From assembly GCF_004764705.1 (NCBI RefSeq), contig NZ_SHLX01000021.1:1-64000 (forward strand): 64,000 nucleotides of DNA, read 5' to 3'. Of the stretch, positions 1-9,909 are shown one piece after another. A program made the translations under genes and the position numbers. Below the pieces are notes generated by a model. That model was not told the origin of the DNA, did no database searches, and saw only the letters and a list, made by a program, of their open reading frames with translations. This DNA comes from Paenibacillus cymbidii (GTDB taxonomy: Bacteria; Bacillota; Bacilli; Paenibacillales; NBRC-103111). Positions within the stretch are counted from its first letter, which is position 1, and each line of letters starts with the position of its first letter.

Positions 1-133
1 CGCACGTCAACAGATAAGGGGAGTCACTAATCCAGGTGGCTCCCTCCCCCGGAGACGTGGCTCATTTTTTCCGGAGGCCTGGCTCTCAACTTTCCAGAAC
101 GGTGGCTCTCACGCGCCGGAATATTCACGAAAA
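1..133. mobile_element. End of an IS21-like insertion sequence (partial)
   Basis: Four direct copies of GTGGCTC (one is CTGGCTC) lie at about 36-42, 57-63, 79-85 and 102-108, spaced 21-23 bp, which is about two helical turns. Multiple spaced terminal repeats of this kind are typical of IS21-family ends, where the IstA transposase binds. Bases 1-30 can be read as the last nine codons of an upstream gene ending in TAA, perhaps the IstB-like helper, but this is too short to identify. The rest of the element is outside the window. The exact outer end (around 120-133) is a guess. Confidence 0.45.
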
Positions 134-145
134 ACGCTTGTAGGT

Positions 146-430
146 GTGGTGAAGGAGAATCAAGAGAAGCACGAGAAGGTTCAATATAACGACCACGACC
201 CGCTGGATTATTACGGAAAGCTGATTCATGCAGGGGATACTGTCGGGTTAGGAACATTTGACGGCATCGTCAAGCAAATACGCGGAACGAAAGTGCTTGT
301 TTACTGGAATCAAGCTAACTACCTTGTCGTAGGAAAAGGCGAGGAAGAAAAAACCGCCGCGGTGTTCGGAATTAAATGGTTGTCCGAGCAATGGGTTGAG
401 GCTAAGACAGTTACGGTTTCTGGCTCATAA
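146..430 (+). CDS. Hypothetical protein, 94 aa, possibly truncated at its N-terminus
   Basis: A small, soluble, charged protein starting at GTG 146 (or the adjacent GTG 149). The middle part (residues about 30-55, with GDTVGLG and VLVYW) looks like a small beta-barrel or KOW/SH3-like fold, but I recognise no family. The gene begins directly after the IS21-like end with no clear ribosome binding site, so the insertion may have removed the true start. It faces the next gene, and a hairpin lies between them. Confidence 0.4.
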   Translation: MVKENQEKHEKVQYNDHDPLDYYGKLIHAGDTVGLGTFDGIVKQIRGTKVLVYWNQANYLVVGKGEEEKTAAVFGIKWLSEQWVEAKTVTVSGS

Positions 431-448
431 TCATGATTAGCATATGAA

Positions 449-470
449 GGACACTCAATTCTGAGTGTCC
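449..470. terminator. Hairpin between convergent small genes
   Basis: A 9-bp perfect inverted repeat (GGACACTCA / TGAGTGTCC, 4-nt loop) sits between the stops of the two converging genes. The T-tract is poor on both strands, so terminator activity is uncertain. Confidence 0.4.
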
Positions 471-485
471 CTCAACCGTACCAGA

Positions 486-851
486 TCAATAAGGTTCAAT
501 AACAATGGTTTTAAAGAAGATGTCTAAACCCATTATATCAACTAAAGCTTCCCGAATACCCTCCTCCTCTTCACTACTTAAGCTGTCTTCGGTCCAAATG
601 AGAAGGATATCCCCCTCAAATGTTACTGTGTGACTTTTAAAATAAGTATTCTTCACTCGATATTCAACCAGTTCAATGAGTGCCACAAATGCCTCAGCAA
701 CTATCGGATGTCCAAAACCAATAGCCGTATCGATTCGCTCCTTAGGATAAAGTAAATTAACACCCCTGACTTTAACATCGCGGCCACAAACCTCATAATC
801 AAAAGCCAACATTTCTCCAACACTCCTCGTTTTGTTTTTTTGCTTAGCCAT
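486..851 (-). CDS. Hypothetical protein, 121 aa
   Basis: A small protein with a basic N-terminus (MAKQKNKTR) and an acidic stretch near residues 90-100. It appears to have an alternating beta/alpha pattern. No membrane segment or signal peptide is visible. I do not recognise a family. The start is the first ATG after a stop, and no strong ribosome binding site is present. It has AT-rich codon use like the rest of the island. Confidence 0.5.
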   Translation of the reverse strand: MAKQKNKTRSVGEMLAFDYEVCGRDVKVRGVNLLYPKERIDTAIGFGHPIVAEAFVALIELVEYRVKNTYFKSHTVTFEGDILLIWTEDSLSSEEEEGIREALVDIMGLDIFFKTIVIEPY

Positions 852-1363
852 AAATTATTTCATATAGCTAAGAGCGCACATTTCCTAATTTCACTTCTGC
901 TTTATCCTTGCATCCAAAGATTAACATGAAGAAATTTGGTGTATTTTTTTAGAGCCTCAAGAATTATTACAGTAAATCCAAATAGGGTTGTGTTGAAAGA
1001 ATAAAATGAGGGTGTAATCGTTCAAATAGTTTAGCTCGATAACTGAAAAAATAATGAGGATTAACGGAGCATAACTGTACTTAATGCATCCTAACAAACA
1101 GTCTAATGAGTACAAATTGCCGGAGTGAAAAATCATTTTAAGCCTACTCTGCTTAGCCTGATGATTTGTGATGTTAAGTCATTTTCTGAACTCGCAATGT
1201 TAATTTACGTTCCTGATTCAACCCGCACATTATTCCAACGGATAGAAACAAAGGCGAGCCCAAGCATTAAAATATCCAAATAACAAAGACTAATGCCGAT
1301 TAATGTCGATTAAATAGATTTAATGAACAGTACAGTAACCATAATGTAAGGGGGAAAATCTTT
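852..1363. other. Gene-free AT-rich stretch
   Basis: About 500 bp without a convincing gene. Near 1290-1335 there are close repeats of ATTAATG/GATTAA-like sequence just upstream of the excisionase-like gene. These could bind an island regulator or recombinase, but no specific site can be assigned. Confidence 0.4.
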
Positions 1364-1558
1364 ATGTATGATGATTACTATGATGAGATACTTACTGTCC
1401 AAGAGATGGCCGAATTGTTGAAAATCGGTATGAATACGGCATATAATTTGATTAACTCCGGAGAGATCGAATCGTTCAGGGTGGGTAAATCACATCGAAT
1501 TCAACGCTCTGCCGTTACGGATTATATCATCAGCAAAAGGTCAAATCGCAATCAATAG
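1364..1558 (+). CDS. Excisionase-like helix-turn-helix DNA-binding protein
   Basis: A 64-residue protein consisting of one MerR/excisionase-type winged HTH (HTH_17-like). The hallmarks are LTVQEMAELLKI at residues about 10-21, then NTAYNLINSGEI and FRVGKSHRI. Proteins of this type bind element ends to steer the integrase toward excision, or act as small repressors. ATG 1364 is preceded by AAGGGGG. It lies 53 bp upstream of the 509-residue gene on the same strand and is probably transcribed with it. Confidence 0.75.
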   Translation: MYDDYYDEILTVQEMAELLKIGMNTAYNLINSGEIESFRVGKSHRIQRSAVTDYIISKRSNRNQ

Positions 1559-1611
1559 ACATTAACTTTTTTCATGAGCAATTCATTAACAACAATACGG
1601 AGGGTTAGAAA

Positions 1612-3141
1612 TTGAATAGCATATCAGAAAAATCAAAGCAGTTCATTTATGAACTTTTCGGATTTCGCTTACAATTACAATCGGGAGTGTCTTATTCCTA
1701 CGATAACCTTAGCAATGCCATTACTTTTGGAGAAGTAGCCAAGAAAATTTGTGACACATTGGACATTGATTCCACCTTGCTATTTAAGAATGCGATAAGA
1801 AGTGCATTCCAAAAACTAAGTGAAGAGGCAATCGATCTCTCAGAAGCGGAATTAACAATTGCCAGTAAATATGCAGAAGAAACGCTACTTGAAGATACAA
1901 CATTCGAGGACGTCCTTACCCGTGGCTTTCTTTCTGATTCTCCACAGGAAAAACAAGACTTGATAAATACCTTTAAGATTTATTTTCGCAAAAAGAACGG
2001 AGATAGATTGTACGACGTTGAATCGAAAGGCGATGATACTCAATGGGAAATAGAAGAACGAAGAATTGAGAAGCTCGTGAACGAGGTATATGAAAAAAAC
2101 AAAATTATCGTCGCTAAGGACCAAGCCTATTTAAAAAAGGGGACTGCTTTGACCCGATTTTATCTTGAAGCTTGTATCAACTATAAGAAGCCAATAAAGA
2201 CTCCTGCTGGAAGAATTGTAATAGCTGATTTCAAGCCTTTAGTTGGTAACTTACAAGAGTATGGTCAAATCTTGAAAGAGGTTCTCGAAGATGAGCCCAC
2301 TTCTGACCTACTGTACTTTGAGAAAGAGACTAACTTATTCTTTCTGATCAAAGCCTACTTTGATTTAAGAGAATTAGGAGAACTTGCAACGGACAAAAAA
2401 TTCATTAAGTACTACTCGGCATTTTCCATAATCGGCGACATTGAACTGAGAAACTTGTTTTTAACAAGATATATTGAAGAGGCTAGACTAGAGAATAACT
2501 CATACTATAAATCCAACTTCACTTCACAAATTGGGCTATGCCGGATTTTTCAGATTCTGTACATATTTATTCCATTTCTCAGTGAATTTATTAAAGAGCA
2601 GGCAATCATTCATTTCAAAGCTCAACCCGAAAATGTAACTATCACTGACAGTAAGGAACTGGAGGAGTTCCTGAAGGTGAAGAAAAAATTATACTTGTAT
2701 TATTTGGTTTCTGAGGGATGCAATAATAGTTCTGGAGAGATATGGCCAGTTTCTGATGTTTTAACACTCTCGGCATCCATAAGCAACAACAGTAGCACCC
2801 ATTCATTGGAAAGCATCAACACATTTTTGGGCCTATACAAGGCAACATATGGACTACGGGCATCTCGAAGAAAGAATCAAATCGATTTCGCCCAAAAGAT
2901 CATGTCTGATTTCGAACGCCTTAAGGTTTATGAACTACAAGATAAAACACAACTACTTGATATTGTCGCTCTAAATTCAGTCGATGCATTCTTAGCTCAG
3001 TTGGCTACGGGAACTGTAGTAGATGATGCCTTAGAAAATAAATACGATGATTTTGAGGGCTTTGAAGATGAAGAATTCTATAGATTGCAGGAAAAAGCAA
3101 GTAAGAGAAAGGAAAAGTCGAAACGAAAAAGTTCAATATAA
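1612..3141 (+). CDS. Unknown 509-residue island protein
   Basis: It starts at TTG 1612 behind a strong GGAGGG site. The protein is soluble, mostly alpha-helical by composition and acidic in the middle, and ends in an acidic patch (DDFEGFEDEEF) followed by a very basic tail (KRKEKSKRKSS). I see no P-loop, nuclease motif, signal peptide or convincing membrane segment; one hydrophobic stretch near residue 320 (FQILYIFIPFLSEF) is probably core packing. It may be an accessory or defence cargo gene or an element-maintenance protein. I cannot name a family. A very long perfect hairpin follows the stop codon. Confidence 0.6.
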   Translation: MNSISEKSKQFIYELFGFRLQLQSGVSYSYDNLSNAITFGEVAKKICDTLDIDSTLLFKNAIRSAFQKLSEEAIDLSEAELTIASKYAEETLLEDTTFEDVLTRGFLSDSPQEKQDLINTFKIYFRKKNGDRLYDVESKGDDTQWEIEERRIEKLVNEVYEKNKIIVAKDQAYLKKGTALTRFYLEACINYKKPIKTPAGRIVIADFKPLVGNLQEYGQILKEVLEDEPTSDLLYFEKETNLFFLIKAYFDLRELGELATDKKFIKYYSAFSIIGDIELRNLFLTRYIEEARLENNSYYKSNFTSQIGLCRIFQILYIFIPFLSEFIKEQAIIHFKAQPENVTITDSKELEEFLKVKKKLYLYYLVSEGCNNSSGEIWPVSDVLTLSASISNNSSTHSLESINTFLGLYKATYGLRASRRKNQIDFAQKIMSDFERLKVYELQDKTQLLDIVALNSVDAFLAQLATGTVVDDALENKYDDFEGFEDEEFYRLQEKASKRKEKSKRKSSI

Positions 3142-3158
3142 AAACAATTTTATGATTT

Positions 3159-3216
3159 TTATAAATAAAGAGGAGCGGCGCATGAACACTCATGCGCCGC
3201 TCCTCTTTATTTATAA
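3159..3216. terminator. Perfect 27-bp inverted repeat, probable bidirectional terminator
   Basis: Arms at 3159-3185 and 3190-3216 are exact reverse complements over 27 bp with an ACAC loop. The core is GC-rich and the outer 11-12 bp are A/T-rich, so each strand ends the GC stem with a T-rich run, as expected of a terminator working in both directions. The arms are unusually long for such a site. Confidence 0.75.
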
Positions 3217-3315
3217 GGCCTCTACTGTGCAAAAATAGAAACTATCAATTTTAGAGCGTATTTTGGGTGCAACTATATTTAGAATGTAAGCCACAATACA
3301 AAAGGAGATGCAAAA

Positions 3316-3924
3316 ATGAACCTCAATAGTCTTATGACCAGTCTGTCTGACAGAGAACAAGAATTGACTGCCAAACTGACAAAACCGAAAAACAATATCC
3401 AACTGTTAGCAAGTAATGGAGAGGAATCATGTGCAATTATTAACCAAACAATGCTTGACTCGTACAATCTCATTATCGGAATTATTCAAAATGATACAAG
3501 ACTTTGTATTGGTCGATACGGTGAACAACCTTTTTCTTTCCCTGCCAATCAATCAATAAGTCCAACAAGAGTCTGGATTGATGATAGGGGACAAGGTGAC
3601 TATATAATTCACTTCAACTGTTATAACCAACATTTTGAAATCTCTCACGATCAAGATTTTGAAAAATATAGACTACTCTACGGTGACGAAGAGATCAATA
3701 TCAACTTAGTCATGATCGCACTGCTCCATTGTCCAAAGTTCGTTCAACTCTCAGTGTATGATGGTAGGTTAGCTCAGAGAAAGTCCAGTCATATCATTAT
3801 CCCCTTAGGGATAGCGAGCGAAAATCTTAGAATCCTTGCTCACAGTATGTTGGATCAACATTTTCCTGCTCTTTCTCGCTATTTAGTTCAGTTAGGTGGC
3901 AGAGAGAATGAAACAGCAGGATAA
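3316..3924 (+). CDS. Hypothetical protein, 202 aa
   Basis: ATG 3316 is preceded by AAAGGAG. The product is soluble with no recognised domain. The C-terminal half looks like a mixed alpha/beta fold (SVYDGRLAQR, HIIIPLGIAS). Its 3' end overlaps the start of the primase gene, indicating translational coupling and a role in the same replication module, but that is inference from position. Confidence 0.55.
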   Translation: MNLNSLMTSLSDREQELTAKLTKPKNNIQLLASNGEESCAIINQTMLDSYNLIIGIIQNDTRLCIGRYGEQPFSFPANQSISPTRVWIDDRGQGDYIIHFNCYNQHFEISHDQDFEKYRLLYGDEEININLVMIALLHCPKFVQLSVYDGRLAQRKSSHIIIPLGIASENLRILAHSMLDQHFPALSRYLVQLGGRENETAG

Positions 3925-5806
3925 TCGCAGAGAGTTGACGCAAGACTACTTCGATGAGCATCGTATACAGCTTTATGAGCCAAACGACGAAACAGATGCT
4001 ACTAACCGTTATAACTCAAGGCTTGTTATCCAAATTCCGAATTATTCATCCGACCAGTCGGATGATGAGTTGAACGACAATGCAGTTAGCGATTCTGCAA
4101 CTAACCGTTATAACTCAAGGCTTGTTATCCAAATTCCGAATTATTCATCCGACCAGTCGGATGATGAGTTGAACGACGATGCAGTTAGCGATTCTGCAAC
4201 TAACCGTTATAACTCAAGGCTTGTTATCCAAATTCCGAATTATTCATCCGACCAGTCGGATGATGAGTTGAACGACGATGCAGTTAGCGATTCTGCAACT
4301 AACCGTTATAACTCAAGGCTTGTTGTCCAAATTCCGAATTATTCATCCGACCAGTCGGATGATGAGTTGAACGACGATGCAGTTAGCACTTCTTCCAACC
4401 ATAAAAACCAAAAGAAGAACGTTAACGAAAACCAGGAAGCAAAGATACCGATCGATGTCCATGCGAAGATCGCTTTGCTTGAAAAACGGGTAGTTCGATG
4501 TAGTGGTACAACAACGTTTCTCTACGAAGATGATTTTGGTTGTTTTGAGGAACAAACGGAAGCAAGTCTTTACGTGGCCATCCGAAAGTGTATGACCCCG
4601 GAGATGGACATGAAGCTCGGGAAACACAAGATGGCAGAAGTTGTCCACCGCATTGTTAGCGACCCAGAGCTTCAAGTTCCTTACACGGAGTTCGATAGCC
4701 ACACTAATTTGATCAATTTGCGGAATGGCGTTTTCGATGTAAATCAGCAGAGATGCTATCCTCATAGTCCGGAATACTTGTTCACAAGTTATGTCGATGC
4801 CGATTACGGAGAGTCACCTTCTGGTATTCGGGTTTATCGCTCGAATCGAGACGGCACAGACCGAGGATATTATTTTAGACGATTTCTGGAAGATTGCACA
4901 GCCGGAGATCGTTTGAAAATGAAGTCTCTACAGCAATTAATGGGCTACATTATCAGCAATGAATGGCGGGCCAAGAAATTCTTCGTTCTGATAGGACTTC
5001 CCCACACCGGTAAGAGCGTATGGCTTTCGTTAATTCGTTCGTTAATTGGTCCCAAGCATACAACCGCCATGTCGTTAAAGCAACTGGGCGAGAATCGGTT
5101 TATGAGTGCCGAGCTATTCAAATCAAAGGTCAACATCAGTTCTGAAATGGATGAAAACGGAGCCATTAAAGGCACTGATATCATTAAGTCACTCACCGGG
5201 GGCGATCTTATAACCGGCGAAAAAAAGGGTAAAGACCCGTTCCATTTCTATGGAAAAACGAAGCTCGTTGCTTGTGGTAATCATATGCCTTTGCTTAGCA
5301 AGCTAGATGGAACAACCGCTTTCACTGACAGAATCCATTTTCTTGTGTTCTCCAATACCATCCCAGAAGATCGAAGGGATAAATCGTTACTGGACAAATT
5401 GATTGCGGAGAAGACGTACATTGTGGAATGGGCATTGGAAGGTCTGCGCGAGTTAATGGACAATAATCTGATCTTTACTGAAAGTAATGAGGCTCGTACT
5501 TTTAAAACGAGATACATTACGGAATTGAATAATGTATCAGAGTTTATTCGTGAACGATGCCTTGTCGATTTGGATAACGATGAGTGCAAGGTTCATCGCA
5601 AAGTTCTTTTCCCTGCTTACAAGCAATACTGTCAGGATAATGGCTACAAGTCACTTAGCAAGCGAGAGTTTTTTGTAGAAGTCTCAAAGCTTAACGTTTA
5701 TGCCAACAAAATGAGGATCAACGGGTCTACCCCACTAGAGGGCTTTCGGGGAATTCGACTAAAAACAAAAGCCGAACTTGAATCTGTGCTTATTGAAATA
5801 CAGTAG
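3908..5806 (+). CDS. P4-family phage/plasmid primase-helicase with N-terminal tandem repeats
   Basis: The C-terminal half is a superfamily-3 helicase of the P4/D5 type. It has Walker A GLPHTGKS near residue 360, Walker B-like VNISSEMDE, and the sensor region ACGNHMP, followed by a winged-helix tail. Such proteins open and copy the origin of satellite phages and mobile islands. The first 40% differs from ordinary primases: about residues 32-163 are four nearly identical 33-residue acidic repeats (NRYNSRL...DQSDDELND). No clear TOPRIM or PrimPol motifs are visible. ATG 3908 has AGGTGG 8 bp upstream; GTG 3896 is an alternative. Confidence 0.85.
   Translation: MKQQDNRRELTQDYFDEHRIQLYEPNDETDATNRYNSRLVIQIPNYSSDQSDDELNDNAVSDSATNRYNSRLVIQIPNYSSDQSDDELNDDAVSDSATNRYNSRLVIQIPNYSSDQSDDELNDDAVSDSATNRYNSRLVVQIPNYSSDQSDDELNDDAVSTSSNHKNQKKNVNENQEAKIPIDVHAKIALLEKRVVRCSGTTTFLYEDDFGCFEEQTEASLYVAIRKCMTPEMDMKLGKHKMAEVVHRIVSDPELQVPYTEFDSHTNLINLRNGVFDVNQQRCYPHSPEYLFTSYVDADYGESPSGIRVYRSNRDGTDRGYYFRRFLEDCTAGDRLKMKSLQQLMGYIISNEWRAKKFFVLIGLPHTGKSVWLSLIRSLIGPKHTTAMSLKQLGENRFMSAELFKSKVNISSEMDENGAIKGTDIIKSLTGGDLITGEKKGKDPFHFYGKTKLVACGNHMPLLSKLDGTTAFTDRIHFLVFSNTIPEDRRDKSLLDKLIAEKTYIVEWALEGLRELMDNNLIFTESNEARTFKTRYITELNNVSEFIRERCLVDLDNDECKVHRKVLFPAYKQYCQDNGYKSLSKREFFVEVSKLNVYANKMRINGSTPLEGFRGIRLKTKAELESVLIEIQ
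4001..4396 (+). repeat. Four 99-bp in-frame tandem repeats in the primase gene
   Basis: Copies begin at 4001, 4100, 4199 and 4298. They differ by only a few bases (for example GAC-AAT versus GAC-GAT, ATC versus GTC), and the last copy diverges at its 3' end. Each encodes 33 residues, so gain or loss of a copy keeps the frame. Confidence 0.95.
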
Positions 5807-5950
5807 GTTTCATCGCTACATTGGCTACGGCATTAGAAATATCAAGTAACTGGGCGTATTAAGCCGTTCTTAGCGTAGCATGCTCTGTCTACTGCTTGGC
5901 TACATGCAGCTACAACCTTTATCAATCAATTATGACCGGGGGTACAACCA

Positions 5951-6127
5951 TTGACGACTCGAAATTATAGAAATCAAGCAGTATCTGACGAAGCATACGC
6001 CAAAGAGATTAGCATAGAGGATTTTTATGAGCATGCGAATCGCAAGGAACATAAGCGAGATATGAAAAAGAAAAAGTATGCAAAGAAGTACGTCATCCAG
6101 CGACTGCTTCATTCGGATAAACGATAA
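5951..6127 (+). CDS. Small basic hypothetical protein, 58 aa
   Basis: An open frame from TTG 5951 (GGGGG 5-8 bp upstream) to TAA 6127. The product is rich in Lys, Arg and His, with the segment KEHKRDMKKKKYAKKY. It lies between the primase and the DUF6075-like gene on the same strand. The size and charge suit a small nucleic-acid-binding island protein, but it may also be chance coding. Confidence 0.4.
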   Translation: MTTRNYRNQAVSDEAYAKEISIEDFYEHANRKEHKRDMKKKKYAKKYVIQRLLHSDKR

Positions 6128-6215
6128 TCACCCAAACATCCAAAAGCGCACAAGTTATTCTCGTAATCTCAGTTATATATTATTTACCTGAATATATTTG
6201 GAGAGAGGTTTTAGC

Positions 6216-6641
6216 ATGAAAGGGAGTCCGATAAACGACAGCCAGGTTTATTTTTCAGATGAAGCTCATCAGGAAAATTTCCAAAAGTGCATACAAAAAT
6301 TTGCATGCCACTCGAAGGAGTATATCTCCACTTGTTATTTGGCCGCGCATCCGGAAATTCACAAATGTTTCGAGTTAGAACAACAAGAAAACGGACCATT
6401 CGACTGGTACTTCGATACCTTGGATAACGTTTCGTTCCAAGAGCATCGCTCGACAGGTTCAACAGGTCCATTGACCGGACAAACCACTGCACTTGTTCAC
6501 TTGGCTCTCAATCTGTGGAACGGACGAGAATTTGATCTAGCAAGTGGGCTTTCAACATGGGACTCCGAGCTTTACACAGTCGCTCTTCAAGCGATCCATC
6601 TACGACGACATGGGAGGATTTCGATCCATGAACAAATCTGA
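6216..6641 (+). CDS. DUF6075-like protein, 141 aa
   Basis: The sequence YFSDEAHQENF...STCYLAAHPEI (residues about 9-50) resembles the DUF6075 family, small proteins common on Firmicutes phages and mobile elements whose function is unknown. ATG 6216 is preceded by GGAGAGAGG with good spacing, so I prefer it to the upstream TTG 6198. The gene overlaps the following HTH gene, which suggests one transcript. Confidence 0.6.
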   Translation: MKGSPINDSQVYFSDEAHQENFQKCIQKFACHSKEYISTCYLAAHPEIHKCFELEQQENGPFDWYFDTLDNVSFQEHRSTGSTGPLTGQTTALVHLALNLWNGREFDLASGLSTWDSELYTVALQAIHLRRHGRISIHEQI

Positions 6642-6831
6642 CTATCCGTTAATTTTACAAATCAAGAACGTGCAAGAAATTTTAGGTATCTCACGCTCGA
6701 CAGCTTACGAAATTGCTAAAGCCCCCGATTTCCCGTTACTCGTTATCAACTGTAGAAAAGTCGTATACAGAGACGACTTTTTCAAATGGCTGGATTCCAA
6801 ACGCGCCAATCCCAATGCGATATTAGCATAA
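6628..6831 (+). CDS. Excisionase/AlpA-like HTH protein, 67 aa
   Basis: A single winged-HTH domain with LQIKNVQEILGISRSTAYE (residues about 8-26) and a C-terminal VVYRDDFFKWL. This is the layout of helix-turn-helix excisionase-family proteins. ATG 6628 follows GGGAGGA and overlaps the end of the previous gene by 14 bp. It sits just before the integrase and is probably its excision partner or local regulator. Confidence 0.75.
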   Translation: MNKSDYPLILQIKNVQEILGISRSTAYEIAKAPDFPLLVINCRKVVYRDDFFKWLDSKRANPNAILA

Positions 6832-6843
6832 CGGCATCTTCTA

Positions 6844-6877
6844 CGTAGAGATGGCTTTTGCCATCTCTACGCTTTTA
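6844..6877 (+). terminator. Terminator hairpin before the integrase
   Basis: A 12-bp perfect stem (CGTAGAGATGGC with its complement) and a TTTT loop, followed by CTTTT. It ends the HTH-gene transcript only about 20 bp before the integrase start, so it should also limit read-through into int. Confidence 0.75.
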
Positions 6878-6893
6878 AGAAAGGATGATCATT

Positions 6894-8099
6894 GTGAAAG
6901 GCTATTTTAGAAAGCGCGGCTGCAAATGCGCCGGCAAACGCTGTACTTGTGATGCGACCTGGTCATTTACCATCGACATTGGGTTCGATCCAATGAAGGG
7001 TAAACGAATCCAACGACAAGTGGGCGGGTTTAAGACTAAGAAGGAGGCTCAGGCTGCGTGTGCGGCGATGCAGACGGAGCTTATGGAAGGAACCTATACA
7101 GCGGAAAAGGAGATTCTATTCTCTACTTTAGTTGATGAATGGCTGAAACTTTATGAGACTACAGTTAAAATTAGTACCGTACGTGTTCGAAAGCACGAAG
7201 CGTCTCGACTGCTCGATTATTTTAAAAGTCATCAGGTGAAGGCCATTACCCGGAAAGCTTATCAATATGCTCTCCTAGACTTGTACGAGCGCGGCTTTGC
7301 GTTAAATACGATTGCTGGCGTTCACTCCACAGGGCGAATGCTTTTTACCAAAGCAATAGAATTAGAGATTATCAAAAACGATCCAACGCAATATGCAAAG
7401 TTGCCCCGCCCCCGGAAGACAGTTGAGGATATTGAAGCGGAAGAAAAAGAGGTGAAATACCTTGAGAAACATGAGTTAGCTAAGCTTCTTGAAACAGCAC
7501 AAGAGAAGGGATTAACGAACGACTATATAATCTTCCTGACTCTTGCTTATAGTGGACTTCGAGTCGGTGAGCTATGTGCATTGAAGTGGAAGGATTTCGA
7601 TTTTAAAGAACATACGCTATCCGTAACGAAGACCTATTACAATCCTACAAATCGAGCAACTGAGTATCATTTGCTGACACCTAAGACAAGCTCATCGAAA
7701 CGAACCATCGAGCTAGACCCACTGGTATTTAAACAGCTAGAAAAGCTGAAAGCTCATCAAGATGAGCTTAAGATGCTCCATCGAGATGTTTATTACGATC
7801 AAGATTTTGTATTTGCCAAAACAGAGAAAGATATGGGCTATCCTGAGTTCATTAAAACGATTCAGAACCGTATGAGAAGGCTTCTGCGGCTCGCTGGCTT
7901 GAATGAAACATTAACCCCTCACTCATTGCGCCACACGCATACATCGTTGCTTGCTGAGGCTGGAGTCGGCATCCATGAGATTATGGAAAGATTGGGCCAT
8001 CAGGACGATGAAATTACGAAGAGGGTGTATCTTCACATAACGAAATCAATGAAGAAAGAAGCATCACAAAAATTCAGTGATCTGATGAAAGGTGTTTAA
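6894..8099 (+). CDS. int: Tyrosine-type site-specific integrase (Tn916-like)
   Basis: About 401 residues. The N-terminus carries an arm-type DNA-binding domain with Cys/Trp-rich GCKCAGKRCTCDATW and the GGFKTKKEAQ motif. A SAM-like core-binding domain spans about residues 75-180, and the catalytic domain follows. Catalytic residues visible are Arg in SGLRVGELCALKW, the HSLRHTHTS box, the HQDD region and the terminal Tyr in RVYLHITKSM. The enzyme inserts and excises the island. GTG 6894 is preferred because AAAGGA lies 8 bp upstream; ATG 6885 is too close to that site. It is the last island gene, next to groEL. Confidence 0.93.
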   Translation: MKGYFRKRGCKCAGKRCTCDATWSFTIDIGFDPMKGKRIQRQVGGFKTKKEAQAACAAMQTELMEGTYTAEKEILFSTLVDEWLKLYETTVKISTVRVRKHEASRLLDYFKSHQVKAITRKAYQYALLDLYERGFALNTIAGVHSTGRMLFTKAIELEIIKNDPTQYAKLPRPRKTVEDIEAEEKEVKYLEKHELAKLLETAQEKGLTNDYIIFLTLAYSGLRVGELCALKWKDFDFKEHTLSVTKTYYNPTNRATEYHLLTPKTSSSKRTIELDPLVFKQLEKLKAHQDELKMLHRDVYYDQDFVFAKTEKDMGYPEFIKTIQNRMRRLLRLAGLNETLTPHSLRHTHTSLLAEAGVGIHEIMERLGHQDDEITKRVYLHITKSMKKEASQKFSDLMKGV

Positions 8100-8105
8100 T
8101 AACAG

Positions 8106-8151
8106 AAGACACCGTAGAGCAATTTTCATCACTCTACGGTGTCTTATTTTT
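8106..8151 (+). terminator. Integrase terminator
   Basis: A 14-bp perfect stem at 8106-8119 and 8132-8145 with a 12-nt loop, followed by ATTTTT. Confidence 0.85.
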
Positions 8152-8156
8152 ACACA

Positions 8157-8205
8157 ATGTGGGCAAAATGTGGGCAATCACTGTTAACACGAGGAGAATC
8201 CCTTG
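8157..8205. promoter_or_regulatory. Probable attachment region (integrase arm repeats and island-groEL junction)
   Basis: Two direct copies of ATGTGGGCAA at 8157-8166 and 8168-8177 look like arm-type binding repeats for a Tn916-like integrase. A short distance on, around 8200-8222, is a 9-bp inverted repeat (ATCCCTTGC-TAC-GCAAGGGAT). It could be the crossover core or the remains of the groEL terminator, since it lacks a T-tract on the groEL strand. The exact core cannot be fixed without attL. Confidence 0.5.
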
Positions 8206-8229
8206 CTACGCAAGGGATCAGCCCTCAGT

Positions 8230-9873
<1,644 letters not shown>

Positions 9874-9909
9874 TTACCTCCCGTTATTTGAATGGTTATC
9901 GGTTAAAGC

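Larger units (their letters stand above)
1..8177. mobile_element. AT-rich integrative element / phage-satellite-like island (left end not seen)
   Basis: This stretch is visibly richer in A+T than the core genes from 8230 onward and uses AT-ending codons. It contains two excisionase-like HTH genes, a P4-type primase/helicase, several genes of unknown function and a terminal tyrosine integrase. No conjugation, capsid, terminase or tail genes are visible, so the content resembles an integrated mobilizable element or a phage satellite rather than a full prophage or ICE. The right boundary is inferred to lie between the integrase terminator and the groEL stop codon (8146-8230). The left boundary and attL are outside the window or hidden near the IS end. 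Confidence 0.6.

Noticed and set aside
27-257. Minus-strand open frame across the IS end
   Set aside because: No start signal or family; it overlaps the IS terminal repeats.
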